Shown piece by piece: positions 17,488-27,137 of a stretch of 64,000 nt of DNA. Below the pieces are notes generated by a model. It ran no database searches and was not told where the DNA came from. It was given only the letters and a program-made list of their open reading frames with translations. The first letter of the stretch is position 1. Each line of letters opens with the position of its first letter. Source of the stretch: an uncultured Ulvibacter sp. Its GTDB lineage: Bacteria > Bacteroidota > Bacteroidia > Flavobacteriales > Flavobacteriaceae. Location: NCBI GenBank assembly GCA_943789105.1, contig CALSSW010000004.1, forward strand, positions 185,365 through 249,364. The letters run 5' to 3'. Position numbers and translations under genes: made by a program.

Positions 17488-19938
17488 TTGTTCTATATAG
17501 ACGTCATATTACCCATACCTTTAAAACAAACCTTTACCTACAGTGTAAACAAGGATGAGGCAGGTTTTTTAAAACAAGGTCATAGAGTTGCGGTCCCTTT
17601 TGGAAAGTCTAAGGTGTATACCGCTATTGTGTACCAAGTGCATGATCAAGCACCAGAGGGTTACAAGACCAAAAGCATTGATCAAATCCTAGATCAAACT
17701 CCTATTATAACACCACAGCAAATAAAACACTGGCAGTGGATGGCTAGTTATTACATGTGTACTCTTGGCGAAATAATTAAAGCGGCACTACCCAGTGCTT
17801 TTTTATTAGAAAGTGAGACCATTGTATCTTTATGTAGCAATACTAATGTAGATCCAGCAAAAATTTCAGATGCAGCTTATTTAGTTGTTGAGGCCTTACA
17901 ACAACGCTCGCCTTTGCATATTAATGATGTGAGAGCTGTATTGGATAGCACTCAAGTAGTGAAAGTTCTTAAAGACCTTTTAGATTTGGGCGTGATAGAG
18001 GTACAGGAAGAAATGTATGAACAATACACCCCTAAACTCAAAAAATACATTAGAATTGCTAGTGTATATAAAGAACAAGTGCAGCTTTCTGTTTTGCTTG
18101 AAAGTCTTTCTCGAGCACCTAAGCAAAAAGAAATTTTATTGCAATTATTTAGCCTACAAGCGCAAACTAAAAAAGCAGTTGGAGTTACTTCTTTTCAAAA
18201 AGCTAGTGGTGCTGGCCCTAGTGCTATAAAAGCCTTGGTTAAAAAAGGAATTTTAGAGGAGTTTTATCTCAAAAAAGATAGAGTTAATTTCAAAGGTGAA
18301 GCCGCTGAGGCTATAATGGATTTAAGTGATGCCCAACAACAAGCCTATACAGAGATAAGCACATGTTTTAAAAAACAGGATGTTGTTTTGCTCCATGGGG
18401 TTACTGCCAGTGGTAAGACTGAAATTTATATAAAACTTATAGAACAGCAACTCTCTAGTGATAAACAGGTGTTGTATATGTTGCCTGAAATTGCATTAAC
18501 CACACAGCTTATTTCTAGGTTGCAATATTATTTTGGAGAAAAAATAGGGGTATACCATTCAAAATATTCGATAAATGAACGTGTAGAGGTTTGGAATAAC
18601 GTATTGCAAAACAAGGCCAAGGCACAGATTATAATTGGTGCTCGTTCTTCACTATTTTTACCATTTAACAATCTAGGACTTATTATAGTTGATGAATCTC
18701 ACGAACCATCTTTTAAACAGTACAATCCAGCCCCAAGATACCAAGCAAGAGATAGTGCTATAGTCTTGGCAAGAATACATCAAGGTAAACTCCTGATGGG
18801 CTCTGCGACTCCTTCTTTAGAGAGTTACCACAACGCAAAAGAGGGGAAGTATGGTTTGGTGAGTTTGCATAAACGTTTCGGGAATATTCAAATGCCAACC
18901 ATAGAATTGGTAGATATTAAAGAAAAACACAAGAAGAAGAAGATGACAGGTCATTTTAGTGATCGATTGTTGGAGGAAATAAAAATATCTTTAAACAATA
19001 GCGGACAAGTTATACTTTTTCAAAACAGAAGGGGTTTTTCTCCCATTGTGGAGTGTAAAACTTGTGGGAGTTCACCACAATGTCCAAATTGTGATGTAAG
19101 TCTCACATTTCATAAATACAAAAATCAATTGCGGTGTCATTACTGCGGCCATAATACACCAATGCAAACGAGCTGTATGGCATGTGGTCTTGAAACCTTA
19201 GATAGTAAAGGGTTTGGTACAGAGCAAATTGAAGCTGAGCTATTAGCCTTATTTCCAAAGCATACAGTGGCTAGGATGGATCAAGACACAACCAAAGGCA
19301 AACATGCCTATAAAAAATTAATTGATAGGCTAGAGAATCTTGAAATTGATATTTTAATTGGTACACAAATGTTGGCCAAAGGTTTAGATTTTAGAAATGT
19401 TAGTTTGGTAGGGGTTATGAATGCAGATAACCTGCTCAATTTCCCAGATTTTAGAGCACATGAACGTAGTTTTCAATTACTATTTCAAGTAGCGGGTAGG
19501 GCAGGGCGTACCAAAGCGCAAGGACGTGTGCTAATACAAACCTACAATCCATATCATACAATTTTACAGCAAGTTAGTGTTAATGGATATCAAGAAATGT
19601 ATCGTGTTCAAACCCAAGAGCGGTATGATTTTAAATATCCTCCTTTTTATCGAACCATAAAAATCACATTTAAAGATAGAAGTTTGCAAAAGGTAGAAAG
19701 TGGAGCACAGTGGTATGTTATGGCACTTAAACAACATCTTCAAGACAATGTGTTGGGTCCTGAGGCACCAGCAGTAGCAAGGGTAAGAAATCAATTTATC
19801 ACTGCTGTATTGGTGAAAATTCCTAAAAATCAATCTTTGCAAAAAACCAAGAATTACATTGCAAGTGTGCAACGCAGTTTTAATGCCGCCAAACAGTTTT
19901 CTTCTATTCGGGTAACCATAGATGTAGATAATTACTAA
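17488..19938 (+). CDS. priA: Primosomal protein N' (PriA helicase)
   Basis: Replication-restart helicase, 816 aa. The N-terminal DNA-binding domain (FYIDVILPIPLKQTFTYSV, RVAVPFGKSK) is followed by a superfamily 2 helicase with Walker A GVTASGKTEIY near residue 307, DESHE, and the motif VI region QVAGRAGR. Eight cysteines between about residues 521 and 568 (CKTCG, CPNC, CHYCG, CMACG) form the two zinc sites. The start is TTG at 17488: the family N-terminus begins right there and no ATG is available. Confidence 0.96.
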   Translation: MFYIDVILPIPLKQTFTYSVNKDEAGFLKQGHRVAVPFGKSKVYTAIVYQVHDQAPEGYKTKSIDQILDQTPIITPQQIKHWQWMASYYMCTLGEIIKAALPSAFLLESETIVSLCSNTNVDPAKISDAAYLVVEALQQRSPLHINDVRAVLDSTQVVKVLKDLLDLGVIEVQEEMYEQYTPKLKKYIRIASVYKEQVQLSVLLESLSRAPKQKEILLQLFSLQAQTKKAVGVTSFQKASGAGPSAIKALVKKGILEEFYLKKDRVNFKGEAAEAIMDLSDAQQQAYTEISTCFKKQDVVLLHGVTASGKTEIYIKLIEQQLSSDKQVLYMLPEIALTTQLISRLQYYFGEKIGVYHSKYSINERVEVWNNVLQNKAKAQIIIGARSSLFLPFNNLGLIIVDESHEPSFKQYNPAPRYQARDSAIVLARIHQGKLLMGSATPSLESYHNAKEGKYGLVSLHKRFGNIQMPTIELVDIKEKHKKKKMTGHFSDRLLEEIKISLNNSGQVILFQNRRGFSPIVECKTCGSSPQCPNCDVSLTFHKYKNQLRCHYCGHNTPMQTSCMACGLETLDSKGFGTEQIEAELLALFPKHTVARMDQDTTKGKHAYKKLIDRLENLEIDILIGTQMLAKGLDFRNVSLVGVMNADNLLNFPDFRAHERSFQLLFQVAGRAGRTKAQGRVLIQTYNPYHTILQQVSVNGYQEMYRVQTQERYDFKYPPFYRTIKITFKDRSLQKVESGAQWYVMALKQHLQDNVLGPEAPAVARVRNQFITAVLVKIPKNQSLQKTKNYIASVQRSFNAAKQFSSIRVTIDVDNY

Positions 19939-19950
19939 TCAATTTAATAG

Positions 19951-19997
19951 TTAATACTAAAAAAAAAGACCCAACTGGATCTTTTTTTTAGTATTAA
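19951..19997. terminator. Bidirectional terminator between priA and the LytTR gene
   Basis: TTAATACT plus nine A pairs with eight T plus AGTATTAA across a short loop; runs of A/T on both sides. The last codons of the minus-strand gene overlap its right arm. Confidence 0.8.
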
Positions 19998-20706
19998 TCT
20001 TTGTTGTTTGCGGCCAATGCCTGAACAAGATCTGTTTTTCTATTTCTACTAAGTGGAAGTTTTTCTTTTTCTAACTCAATTATTTTACTGTTGTATCGTA
20101 TTACCTTATCAAGATTAACAATGTAGGATTTGTGTATTCGTAAAAAGCGATCTTTTGGAAGTAGGGCTTCAAAAGCTTTCATGGTTGACAGCACAACCAA
20201 AGAGTCATGCTCTGTTACCATCTTAACGTAGTCTCCTAGGGCCTCGATAAATCTTAGTTCATTCAAAAATACTTTACGTTTTTTTAAGTTACTTTTCACA
20301 AAAATAAAATCTTCATCATCAAACCCCTCTTCGTTTTTGAGTTTATAGTTTGTTACAGCTTTGTGCACAGAATTTAAAAAACGTTCTTTTGAAATGGGTT
20401 TTCGCAAATAATCTATGGCGTCGTAGTCAAAGGCCTTGAAGGCATATTTTGTTTTTCCTGTTACAAAAATTATTTGTGGTTTTTCTATAAGATCATCTAG
20501 TAAATCAAAGCCCGAAAGAATAGGCATTTCAATATCTAGGAATATTAAATCTATATCTGAGGTGGCAATCCCTTCTTTTGCTTCAATAGCATTATTGTAC
20601 TGTGCAACCAAGTTTAGGGATTGTGGTTTTCTATCAATTTAACAATAGATAATCTCTGTAATGTAGAATCATCCACAACGGCACAGTTAAGTAACGTTTT
20701 TTCCAT
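19994..20706 (-). pseudogene. LytTR-type response regulator, frameshifted as given
   Basis: Receiver plus LytTR DNA-binding protein. The true start appears to be the ATG at 20704-20706: the first 26 codons read MEKTLLNCAVVDDSTLQRL..., giving the receiver VDD acidic pair, and then run into a stop in frame. The remainder (from about 20611 down) continues in another frame with LIFLDIEMP (phospho-Asp), the K of LRKPIS and the LytTR domain (DRFLRIHKSYIVNLDKV). One extra base near the A4 run at 20627-20630 would restore a 237-aa protein. No histidine kinase is adjacent. Either a base error or a real frameshift. Confidence 0.85.
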
Positions 20707-20834
20707 TTTATCAGGGGTTTTATAACATCAAAAATAAGTCTTTTATCGATGAAATACAACTTTATTCAATTTTAATCGTAAAAAAATGCTCTTTATCTAT
20801 CTTTTGCTCTGTAGGTTATTTGTTGATTAAGGCG

Positions 20835-20865
20835 TTTGTTATTTGTAAAATATGTAGTATTTTTG
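20835..20865 (+). promoter_or_regulatory. Promoter of the rpsF-rpsR-rplI operon
   Basis: TTTG at 20835-20838, 19-nt spacer, TATTTTTG at 20858-20865. The predicted leader is about 45-50 nt and contains CTTAGCATCATGCTAGG, a small imperfect inverted repeat (CTTAGCAT/ATGCTAGG at about 20871-20888) that could be a ribosomal-protein binding hairpin. Confidence 0.75.
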
Positions 20866-20918
20866 CACACTCTTAGCATCATGCTAGGATTTAATATTAA
20901 TAAATAATAGATTTTAAA

Positions 20919-21260
20919 ATGAATCATTACGAAACTGTTTTCATCTTAAATCCCGTTTTATCTGAAGAGCAGATAAAGGAAACAGTAAAGAAATTTGAAG
21001 ATATTCTTATTTCTAAAGGTGCTAAGATGATATCAAAAGAGAATTGGGGGCTAAAAAAATTAGCCTATGCCATTCAAAACAAAAAAAGTGGTTTTTATCA
21101 CTTGCTAGAATACACCGTAACTGGTGAGGCTATCAACGAATTAGAAATAGCTTTCAGAAGAGAAGAGCGTGTAATGCGTTATCTTACTGTAGCTCTTGAC
21201 AAGCATGCAATTGCTTGGGCAGAGAGAAGAAGAAAGCGTGATAATATTAAAACACTATAA
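20919..21260 (+). CDS. rpsF: 30S ribosomal protein S6
   Basis: Small-subunit protein of 113 aa that pairs with S18 on the platform. The N-terminus MNHYETVFILNPVLSEEQ, the central GLKKLAYAIQNKKSGFYHLLEY block and AFRREERVMRYLTV are standard. First gene of the conserved S6-S18-L9 operon, two bases before rpsR. Confidence 0.98.
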   Translation: MNHYETVFILNPVLSEEQIKETVKKFEDILISKGAKMISKENWGLKKLAYAIQNKKSGFYHLLEYTVTGEAINELEIAFRREERVMRYLTVALDKHAIAWAERRRKRDNIKTL

Positions 21261-21262
21261 TT

Positions 21263-21560
21263 ATGGCATCTATACAAGAACAAGCAAAAGGAAAAAAAGA
21301 TGGAGAAATCAGATATTTAACTCCACTTAAATATAGAAACGTCAAAAGCTAAAAAATACTGTCGTTTCAAAAAGTCTGGTATTAAATATGTTGATTATAA
21401 GGATCCAGATTTTTTACTGAAATTTGTAAACGAGCAGGGTAAATTACTACCTAGAAGACTTACAGGAACTTCTTTGAAGTACCAACGTAAAGTAGCTGTT
21501 GCAGTAAAAAGAGGACGTCATTTGGCACTTATGCCATATGTTGCCGATTTATTAAAATAA
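21263..21560 (+). pseudogene. rpsR: 30S ribosomal protein S18, frameshifted as given
   Basis: S18 binds 16S rRNA together with S6. The frame from ATG 21263 reads [22 protein letters not shown] and then hits a stop after 29 codons. Removing one A from the AAA at 21329-21331 restores [20 protein letters not shown] and continues in frame to the stop at 21560, a 98-aa protein of normal length with the [20 protein letters not shown] core. Because S18 is essential, a sequencing or assembly insertion is the most likely cause. A working copy elsewhere is possible but not expected. Confidence 0.95.
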
Positions 21561-21575
21561 AAACAAGATAGGATT

Positions 21576-22034
21576 ATGGAACTTATATTAAAAAAAGACG
21601 TTGAGAATCTTGGTTTTGCAGATGATCTAGTAAATGTAAAAAACGGGTACGGAAGAAACTTCCTAATACCAAATGGTCATGCTGTATTAGCAACACCTTC
21701 TCAAAAGAAGATGCTGGCTGAAACGTTAAAACAACGTGCTCACAAAGAGCAAAAGGTTATTGATGCTGCAAAAGCAGAGGCGACGAAGCTTTCTGCATTA
21801 GCAGATTTCAAAATTTTGGTAAAAACTGGTGAAGCAGACAAGTTATTTGGATCTGTTTCTAATGCAGATCTTTCTGAGGCATTTGCAAAAGAAGGTATTG
21901 AGTTAGAAAAGAAGTTTATCACCATTGCAGGTGGAATCATTAAGCGTACTGGCCAATACGAGGCTAGTGTACGTTTTCACAGAGATGTAATTTCTACATT
22001 TACCTTTGACGTGGTTGCACAAGCAAGCAAGTAA
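21576..22034 (+). CDS. rplI: 50S ribosomal protein L9
   Basis: Large-subunit protein of 152 aa. The N-terminal domain begins MELILKKDVENLGFADD and has the GYGRNFLIPNGHAVLAT signature; the long connecting helix and the C-terminal RNA-binding domain (LFGSVSNADLSEAF) follow. Last gene of the S6-S18-L9 operon, 15 bp after rpsR. Confidence 0.98.
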   Translation: MELILKKDVENLGFADDLVNVKNGYGRNFLIPNGHAVLATPSQKKMLAETLKQRAHKEQKVIDAAKAEATKLSALADFKILVKTGEADKLFGSVSNADLSEAFAKEGIELEKKFITIAGGIIKRTGQYEASVRFHRDVISTFTFDVVAQASK

Positions 22035-22050
22035 AATTATTTTTAAAGTA

Positions 22051-22083
22051 CACTAAACCTCTCTCAGCAATGTGAGGGGTTTT
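22051..22083 (+). terminator. Intrinsic terminator after rplI
   Basis: AACCTCTCTCA pairs imperfectly with TGAGGGGTT and is followed by a T-run of about eight. A bulged stem, so moderate support. Confidence 0.6.
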
Positions 22084-22116
22084 TTTATGAAATCTTAGTA
22101 CTCTTATATTTATACG

Positions 22117-22590
22117 ATGAAATACGCAAGACTTACCAAAGAACAGTTCGATACTCTGCAACAAGAGTTTATAAACTTTTTGTCCACACAGACTATTACT
22201 TCACAAGAATGGCAAACCATTAAAAAAGAGCAGCCACAGTTAGCAGAGCAAGAACTTGATGTGTTTAGTGACCTTGTGTGGGAAGGTGCTCTTAGCCAGG
22301 CCAAATTTTTAGAAAATATTTCTCCAAAATTGTTGTTTTTATTTAAACTAGAAGCACAGCAGATGTCATTAATTTCTGTAAAAGTAGTTCAAGAGGGTAT
22401 TGATATTACAACTAAGGAGGGATACTCTTGGCTTCAAAAAAATTACGCTACAGATGATGTGGAGTTTTATACAGCCACAAAAACCTATACAGAAGATAAA
22501 AACCTAGATATATTTAAGCTTATACAACAAGGGGCTGCAATTACTAAGGGAGATTTATACGGCTTTTTTCAAGGAATCCTAAATAGCTAA
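22117..22590 (+). CDS. Conserved Bacteroidota protein, DUF6495-like
   Basis: A 157-aa soluble protein without signal or membrane segment. It starts MKYARLTKEQFDTLQQEFINF, is strongly helical in its first half (LAEQELDVFSDLVWEGALSQA) and ends GDLYGFFQGIL. From memory it resembles the uncharacterised DUF6495 family, regularly found near the S6-S18-L9 operon in Flavobacteriia. No catalytic motif is visible and I do not assign a function. Confidence 0.7.
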   Translation: MKYARLTKEQFDTLQQEFINFLSTQTITSQEWQTIKKEQPQLAEQELDVFSDLVWEGALSQAKFLENISPKLLFLFKLEAQQMSLISVKVVQEGIDITTKEGYSWLQKNYATDDVEFYTATKTYTEDKNLDIFKLIQQGAAITKGDLYGFFQGILNS

Positions 22591-22620
22591 TAAGAACCGT
22601 ACTTATTTACTTAGAAGCTT

Positions 22621-23862
22621 TTACTCATATCTCAAACTCTCTATAGGATCTAGTCTAGCTGCTTTAACAGCAGGATATGCACCGGCAAGCACGGCTACCA
22701 CAAATGTTATAATAGTTGCCCAGACCATCGCTGCAATGGGTAGGGTGAATTCAAAATCAAAAGCAGTAGCAAATCCCACACCAGTAAGGACTCCTAAGAT
22801 AATTCCTAGAACAGATCCAAACTGTCCTATAACAATTGTTTCAATTAAAAACTGAGTGGATATTGTACCATTTTTAGCACCTAAAGCTTTACGCACACCA
22901 ATCTCTCTAGTTCTCTCTGTAACAGATACTAGCATTATATTCATAAGAGCTATTGAAGAGCCTAAAATAGTTATGATACTTATAATCCAGGCCGCGGTCT
23001 CTAATACGCCACCAATATCTGACGCCCGTGCTAATAGGTCATCGCTTCGCAGGATTCCAAAGTTTTTTTCTTCTATAGGGCTCAGCCCTCTAATGTTTCG
23101 AAATATGACTAAAGCCTCATCCTGGGCTCCTTGCATCATTGCTTTATCTACAACCTTTATACTAATGGTGTAGTTTATATTTGGTTGTGTGAAAATTCCT
23201 CTGGCCACTTGAATGGGAAGTAACACTTTTAGATCTTGGTTGTTACCAAAGGTAGCCCCTTTGGATTCTAGTATACCAATAATTTTAAACTTAACACCAC
23301 GAATACTTATGGTTTTATTTAAAGGGTCTTCATTTTCAAAAATATTTTTTAAAAAATCTGGACCAATAAGACAAACTTTTGCGTTGTTTTGAATGTCAAA
23401 AACAGTAAAGTTTCTTCCTTGATCTACTAGGGTTCCTGTATTGTCTAGGTAGTTTTCATTAACCCCATAAACTTGTACCTCAGGGTCTGTTTTATTTCCC
23501 TCATAGCGTACTTCTGCAGATCCAGTTCCAGCAAAAGACACAGATGTACTTGTAAAAGGATACTCGTAGGTATCTATGAAATTACGCACATCATTATACC
23601 TAATGATAGGATTTATCTTTTTACGTTCACCACGACCCCCTCGGTTAAGATTAAATTCATATCTCTCAATATTAAAGGTATTACTACCCATGGAGGCAAA
23701 ATTACCCGCGATGTTAGTTTCAAGTGCTTTTACTGCACTTAAAATACCTACAAGAGACCAAATTCCTATGCCCATGATAACAATGGTTAAAATGGTTCTG
23801 AGCAATTGTGTTTTTATAGAGTCTAGTGCAATACGCACATTTTCTCGAAACAGTGAAAACAT
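22621..23862 (-). CDS. ABC transporter permease of the MacB/FtsX type
   Basis: A 413-aa permease: one N-terminal helix (about 20-42), a large periplasmic MacB-type domain, then three C-terminal helices. The FtsX signature TERTREIGVRKALGAKNGTI and ALMNIMLVSVTERTREIG-type segment are clear, as is the closing AGAYPAVKAARLDPIESLRYE. Such proteins drive mechanotransmission (lipoprotein, peptide or drug export) rather than classical transport. The ATPase is not adjacent; it must be encoded elsewhere. Confidence 0.92.
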   Translation of the reverse strand: MFSLFRENVRIALDSIKTQLLRTILTIVIMGIGIWSLVGILSAVKALETNIAGNFASMGSNTFNIERYEFNLNRGGRGERKKINPIIRYNDVRNFIDTYEYPFTSTSVSFAGTGSAEVRYEGNKTDPEVQVYGVNENYLDNTGTLVDQGRNFTVFDIQNNAKVCLIGPDFLKNIFENEDPLNKTISIRGVKFKIIGILESKGATFGNNQDLKVLLPIQVARGIFTQPNINYTISIKVVDKAMMQGAQDEALVIFRNIRGLSPIEEKNFGILRSDDLLARASDIGGVLETAAWIISIITILGSSIALMNIMLVSVTERTREIGVRKALGAKNGTISTQFLIETIVIGQFGSVLGIILGVLTGVGFATAFDFEFTLPIAAMVWATIITFVVAVLAGAYPAVKAARLDPIESLRYE

Positions 23863-24038
23863 AAAATAGTAATTTTTTGTTAGACTAATGTCTTTGGGTA
23901 AAGTTACAGTTTTGTATAATATTAACTAAGATTTTTATCACGTGGTTGCCAAATGTTAGGACATAACATAAATTTAGTATAACAATGCTAGTAGAAGACA
24001 GCGTTAATTATGATATTTGTATTATTAATAGAAGTACC

Positions 24039-25415
24039 ATGAAACCATCTATACCAAAAGGAACCCGTGATTTTTCTCCAACGCAAGTTGCCAAGCGCAA
24101 CTTCATTATGGATACCATAAAGCAGCATTTCTCTTGTTTTGGTTTCCAAGCTATAGAAACACCTAGTTTCGAGAAGAGTGAAACCCTTATGGGAAAATAC
24201 GGTGAAGAAGGAGATCGGTTAATTTTTAAAATTCTTAACAGCGGGGATTATTTAAAAAAAGCAACCGATACTTTATTAATAAATAAAGAAAGCAAAAAAC
24301 TAACTGGACAAATTAGTGAAAAAGCACTCAGGTATGACTTAACAGTACCATTTGCCAGATACGTTGTACAGCACCAAAACGATATTACATTCCCATTCAA
24401 ACGATACCAAATGCAAGCAGTATGGCGTGCAGATAGACCTCAAAAAGGTCGTTTCAGAGAGTTTTACCAGTGTGATGCAGATGTAGTTGGGAGCCCCTCT
24501 TTATTACAAGAAGTGGAGTTGGTGCAATTGTATGATGCAGTTTTTACAGATCTTTCATTAAAAGGAACTGTAATAAAGATCAACAATCGTAAAATATTAA
24601 GTGGTATAGCTGAAGTAATTGGAGCACAAGACAAGCTTATTGATTTTACAGTGGCTCTAGACAAACTAGATAAAATAGGGGCAGATGGAGTTAAAAAAGA
24701 AATGCTTGAAAAAGGTATTACACAAGATGCAATTGCAAAAGTACAGCCTTTGTTTAGTATGAAAGGTGATGCAAACCAACAATTAGAAAGCTTAAAGATA
24801 ATGCTTGAATCTTCTCAAATTGGTATGCAGGGAATACAAGAGCTTGATTTTATTGTCACTCATGTTACAGCTTTAGAATTGCAAACAGCCACACTTGCCA
24901 TTGATGTTACCTTGGCTAGAGGTTTAAACTACTATACGGGAGCAATTTTTGAGGTAAGTGCGCCACAAGGTGTTACTATGGGTAGTATTGGTGGAGGGGG
25001 TCGTTATGATGACCTCACAGGTATTTTTGGTCTTAAAGACGTAAGTGGTGTTGGTATTTCTTTTGGTTTGGATAGAATTTATTTAGTTCTTGAAGAACTT
25101 GGGTTGTTTCCAGAAACTACAATTGTAAGTACAGATATTTTGTTTTTTAATTTTGGCCAAACAGAAGCTTTATTTGCGATGAGGGCCATCAAAAAGTTAA
25201 GAAGTAAAGGAATCTCTGCTGAGCTTTACCCAGATACTGCAACCAATCAAAAGAAAGAAAGAAAACAACTCACCTACGCAGAGCGAAAAGGTATATTGTA
25301 TGTAGTATTAATAAATGATCAAGAAATTAAGGATAATACTTACACTATTAAAAATATGAAAACAGGGCAAAAACAAAGCCTTAGCCTTGAGGAGTTAATT
25401 GAAATACTAGCCTAA
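24039..25415 (+). CDS. hisS: Histidyl-tRNA synthetase
   Basis: Class II aminoacyl-tRNA synthetase charging tRNA-His. It begins MKPSIPKGTRDFSP (class II HisRS start), carries motif 2 (RADRPQKGRFREFYQCDADV in part), the histidine-A motif LARGLNYYTGAIFEV and motif 3 GISFGLDRIYL, then an anticodon-binding domain. 458 aa. The ATG at 24039 is preferred over the one at 23985, which would add 18 unrelated residues. A terminator and a convergent tRNA gene follow. Confidence 0.97.
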   Translation: MKPSIPKGTRDFSPTQVAKRNFIMDTIKQHFSCFGFQAIETPSFEKSETLMGKYGEEGDRLIFKILNSGDYLKKATDTLLINKESKKLTGQISEKALRYDLTVPFARYVVQHQNDITFPFKRYQMQAVWRADRPQKGRFREFYQCDADVVGSPSLLQEVELVQLYDAVFTDLSLKGTVIKINNRKILSGIAEVIGAQDKLIDFTVALDKLDKIGADGVKKEMLEKGITQDAIAKVQPLFSMKGDANQQLESLKIMLESSQIGMQGIQELDFIVTHVTALELQTATLAIDVTLARGLNYYTGAIFEVSAPQGVTMGSIGGGGRYDDLTGIFGLKDVSGVGISFGLDRIYLVLEELGLFPETTIVSTDILFFNFGQTEALFAMRAIKKLRSKGISAELYPDTATNQKKERKQLTYAERKGILYVVLINDQEIKDNTYTIKNMKTGQKQSLSLEELIEILA

Positions 25416-25432
25416 TTTCTAAACTAAATAAT

Positions 25433-25463
25433 AAAAGCCCATACATGTAGTATGGGCTTTTTT
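25433..25463. terminator. Intrinsic terminator between hisS and tRNA-Met
   Basis: GCCCATAC (25437-25444), loop ATGTA, GTATGGGC (25450-25457), with T6 on the plus strand and A4 on the other side. Serves hisS and possibly the convergent tRNA. Confidence 0.9.
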
Positions 25464-25467
25464 ATTG

Positions 25468-25541
25468 TAGCGAGGAGCAGACTTGAACTGCCGACCTCTG
25501 GGTTATGAATCCAGTGCTCTAACCAGCTGAGCTACCTCGCC
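25468..25541 (-). tRNA. tRNA-Met (anticodon CAT)
   Basis: A 74-nt cloverleaf read on the minus strand: acceptor GGCGAGG with CCTCGCT (G-U at 1-72), D arm GCTCAGCTGGTTAGAGC, anticodon loop TTCATAA giving CAT, T arm with TTCAAGT, discriminator A. CCA is not encoded. The 1-72 pair and anticodon stem lack initiator features, so elongator Met is most likely; tRNA-Ile2 (lysidine-modified CAT) is the alternative. One A-C mismatch closes the anticodon loop. Confidence 0.92.
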
Positions 25542-25680
25542 AAATGTTACTGGTTGTGCTTTATTGCAGATATTGTACATAAAAGCGGCTGCAAAGATAA
25601 AAACAAAAAAGTGTGAGGCAAACAATCCATCATTTTTTATTCTATTTTATTTCTGTTAAAATTTCTGAGTAAATAAGCCG

Positions 25681-25688
25681 TACATTTG
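25681..25688 (+). promoter_or_regulatory. -7 element TACATTTG before the RhlE-like gene
   Basis: Matches TAnnTTTG, 45 bp before the chosen ATG at 25734. It overlaps the TTG at 25686 that would otherwise open a longer frame, which supports the downstream start. Confidence 0.55.
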
Positions 25689-25733
25689 CCACTCATTAGG
25701 GAGAGGTTCTTGCCTTTTCTTTTAACATTATTT

Positions 25734-27008
25734 ATGTCATTTCAATCATTAGGGCTCTCTGATGCCTTGCTTAAAGCAATTAGCAAAAAAGGATACACTA
25801 CACCTAGTCCAATTCAACAAAAAGCAATCCCTAAGATACTAGAGGGTAAAGATGTTTTAGCTTCCGCTCAAACAGGCACAGGAAAAACAGCTGGATTTAC
25901 ACTACCAATGCTGCAGCAGTTTCTAGCCAACGAGGGCCAACATCAAGGAAGAAGAAAAATAAAATCTTTAATATTGACTCCAACTAGAGAGCTTGCCGCC
26001 CAGGTATTGGATGATGTTAAGACCTATTCAGAGTTTACAAATCTTAAAAGCACTGTGGTTTTTGGTGGCGTGAATGCAAATCCGCAAATAAAAACATTAC
26101 GTCAAGGAGTTGATATATTGGTAGCTACCCCAGGACGATTATTAGATCTGCACAGTCAAGGTGTAATTAATTTTTCTGGGATTCAATTCTTGGTGTTGGA
26201 TGAGGCAGACAGAATGCTTGATATGGGTTTTTTAAGAGACATTAAAAGGATTTTAGCGCTGTTGCCAAATAAGCGTCAAAACCTGTTGTTCTCCGCAACC
26301 TTTTCAAAAGAAATTAAAACTCTAGCAAATAGCTTTTTACATAATCCAGCTATGGTGGAGGCAGCTCCCCAAAACACAACAGCCGAGAAAGTAGATCAAA
26401 TCATATATAGAACCAACAAAGGACTAAAGACAGCTCTTGTAATAAAACTCATAACAGAAGGTAATTGGAATCAAGTTTTGGTATTTACCAGAACCAAACA
26501 TGGAGCTAATAAACTTTCTCAAAAATTAGAGAAAGCAGGTATCAAAGCCGCTGCCATACATGGTAATAAAAGTCAAGGGGCAAGAACAAGAGCACTTGCT
26601 GGCTTTAAAGAGGGTACTATTTCTGTTTTGGTAGCCACAGACATAGCAGCACGAGGACTAGATATTCCGTTGCTTCCCCATGTAATAAACTTTGAATTGC
26701 CAAATGTGCCAGAAGACTATGTTCACAGAATAGGACGTACAGGTAGGGCAGGGGCCAGTGGAAAAGCAATATCGATAGTTAGCGTTGATGAATATGCCTA
26801 CGCCAGAGGTATCGAAAAGTTGCTCAATATTAAACTTGAAAGTACAATCATCCCAGGATTTGAACCAACCGAAACACTGCATGAAGTAGCGTCTAGAAAG
26901 GCAAAAAATAAAGCTGCACATAACAGTGGAGGTAGAAATAACACTCGTTCACAATCAAGGTCATTATCACAAGATGGTGCAAAAAAGAGACGTAACTATA
27001 GAAGATAG
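25734..27008 (+). CDS. RhlE-like DEAD-box RNA helicase
   Basis: ATP-dependent RNA helicase of 424 aa. Motifs: [13 protein letters not shown] with the Q motif, [35 protein letters not shown], and [10 protein letters not shown]. The short basic tail ([24 protein letters not shown] region) is typical of RhlE proteins active in ribosome maturation and cold adaptation. The ATG at 25734 is chosen; the longer TTG frame from 25686 begins within the promoter element. One of four DEAD-box-related genes in this window. Confidence 0.95.
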   Translation: MSFQSLGLSDALLKAISKKGYTTPSPIQQKAIPKILEGKDVLASAQTGTGKTAGFTLPMLQQFLANEGQHQGRRKIKSLILTPTRELAAQVLDDVKTYSEFTNLKSTVVFGGVNANPQIKTLRQGVDILVATPGRLLDLHSQGVINFSGIQFLVLDEADRMLDMGFLRDIKRILALLPNKRQNLLFSATFSKEIKTLANSFLHNPAMVEAAPQNTTAEKVDQIIYRTNKGLKTALVIKLITEGNWNQVLVFTRTKHGANKLSQKLEKAGIKAAAIHGNKSQGARTRALAGFKEGTISVLVATDIAARGLDIPLLPHVINFELPNVPEDYVHRIGRTGRAGASGKAISIVSVDEYAYARGIEKLLNIKLESTIIPGFEPTETLHEVASRKAKNKAAHNSGGRNNTRSQSRSLSQDGAKKRRNYRR

Positions 27009-27090
27009 TATTTCATTGCAGTTTTTTAAATAATCTAATGCCTTAGAACACAATATCATTTTTTAGCCCTAAATAATAGGTTTCTTTCTT

Positions 27091-27119
27091 TTGGTTATTA
27101 TATTTAATATCTATATTGG
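27091..27119 (+). promoter_or_regulatory. Possible promoter of the START-like gene
   Basis: TTG at 27091-27093, 18-nt spacer, TATATTGG at 27112-27119: one mismatch from TAnnTTTG, 19 bp before the ATG. Confidence 0.4.
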
Positions 27120-27137
27120 ACTAATTAACAAACAACA

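Noticed and set aside
25686-25733. Upstream extension of the RhlE-like helicase
   Set aside because: The TTG lies inside the -7 promoter element and the added residues have no family match.
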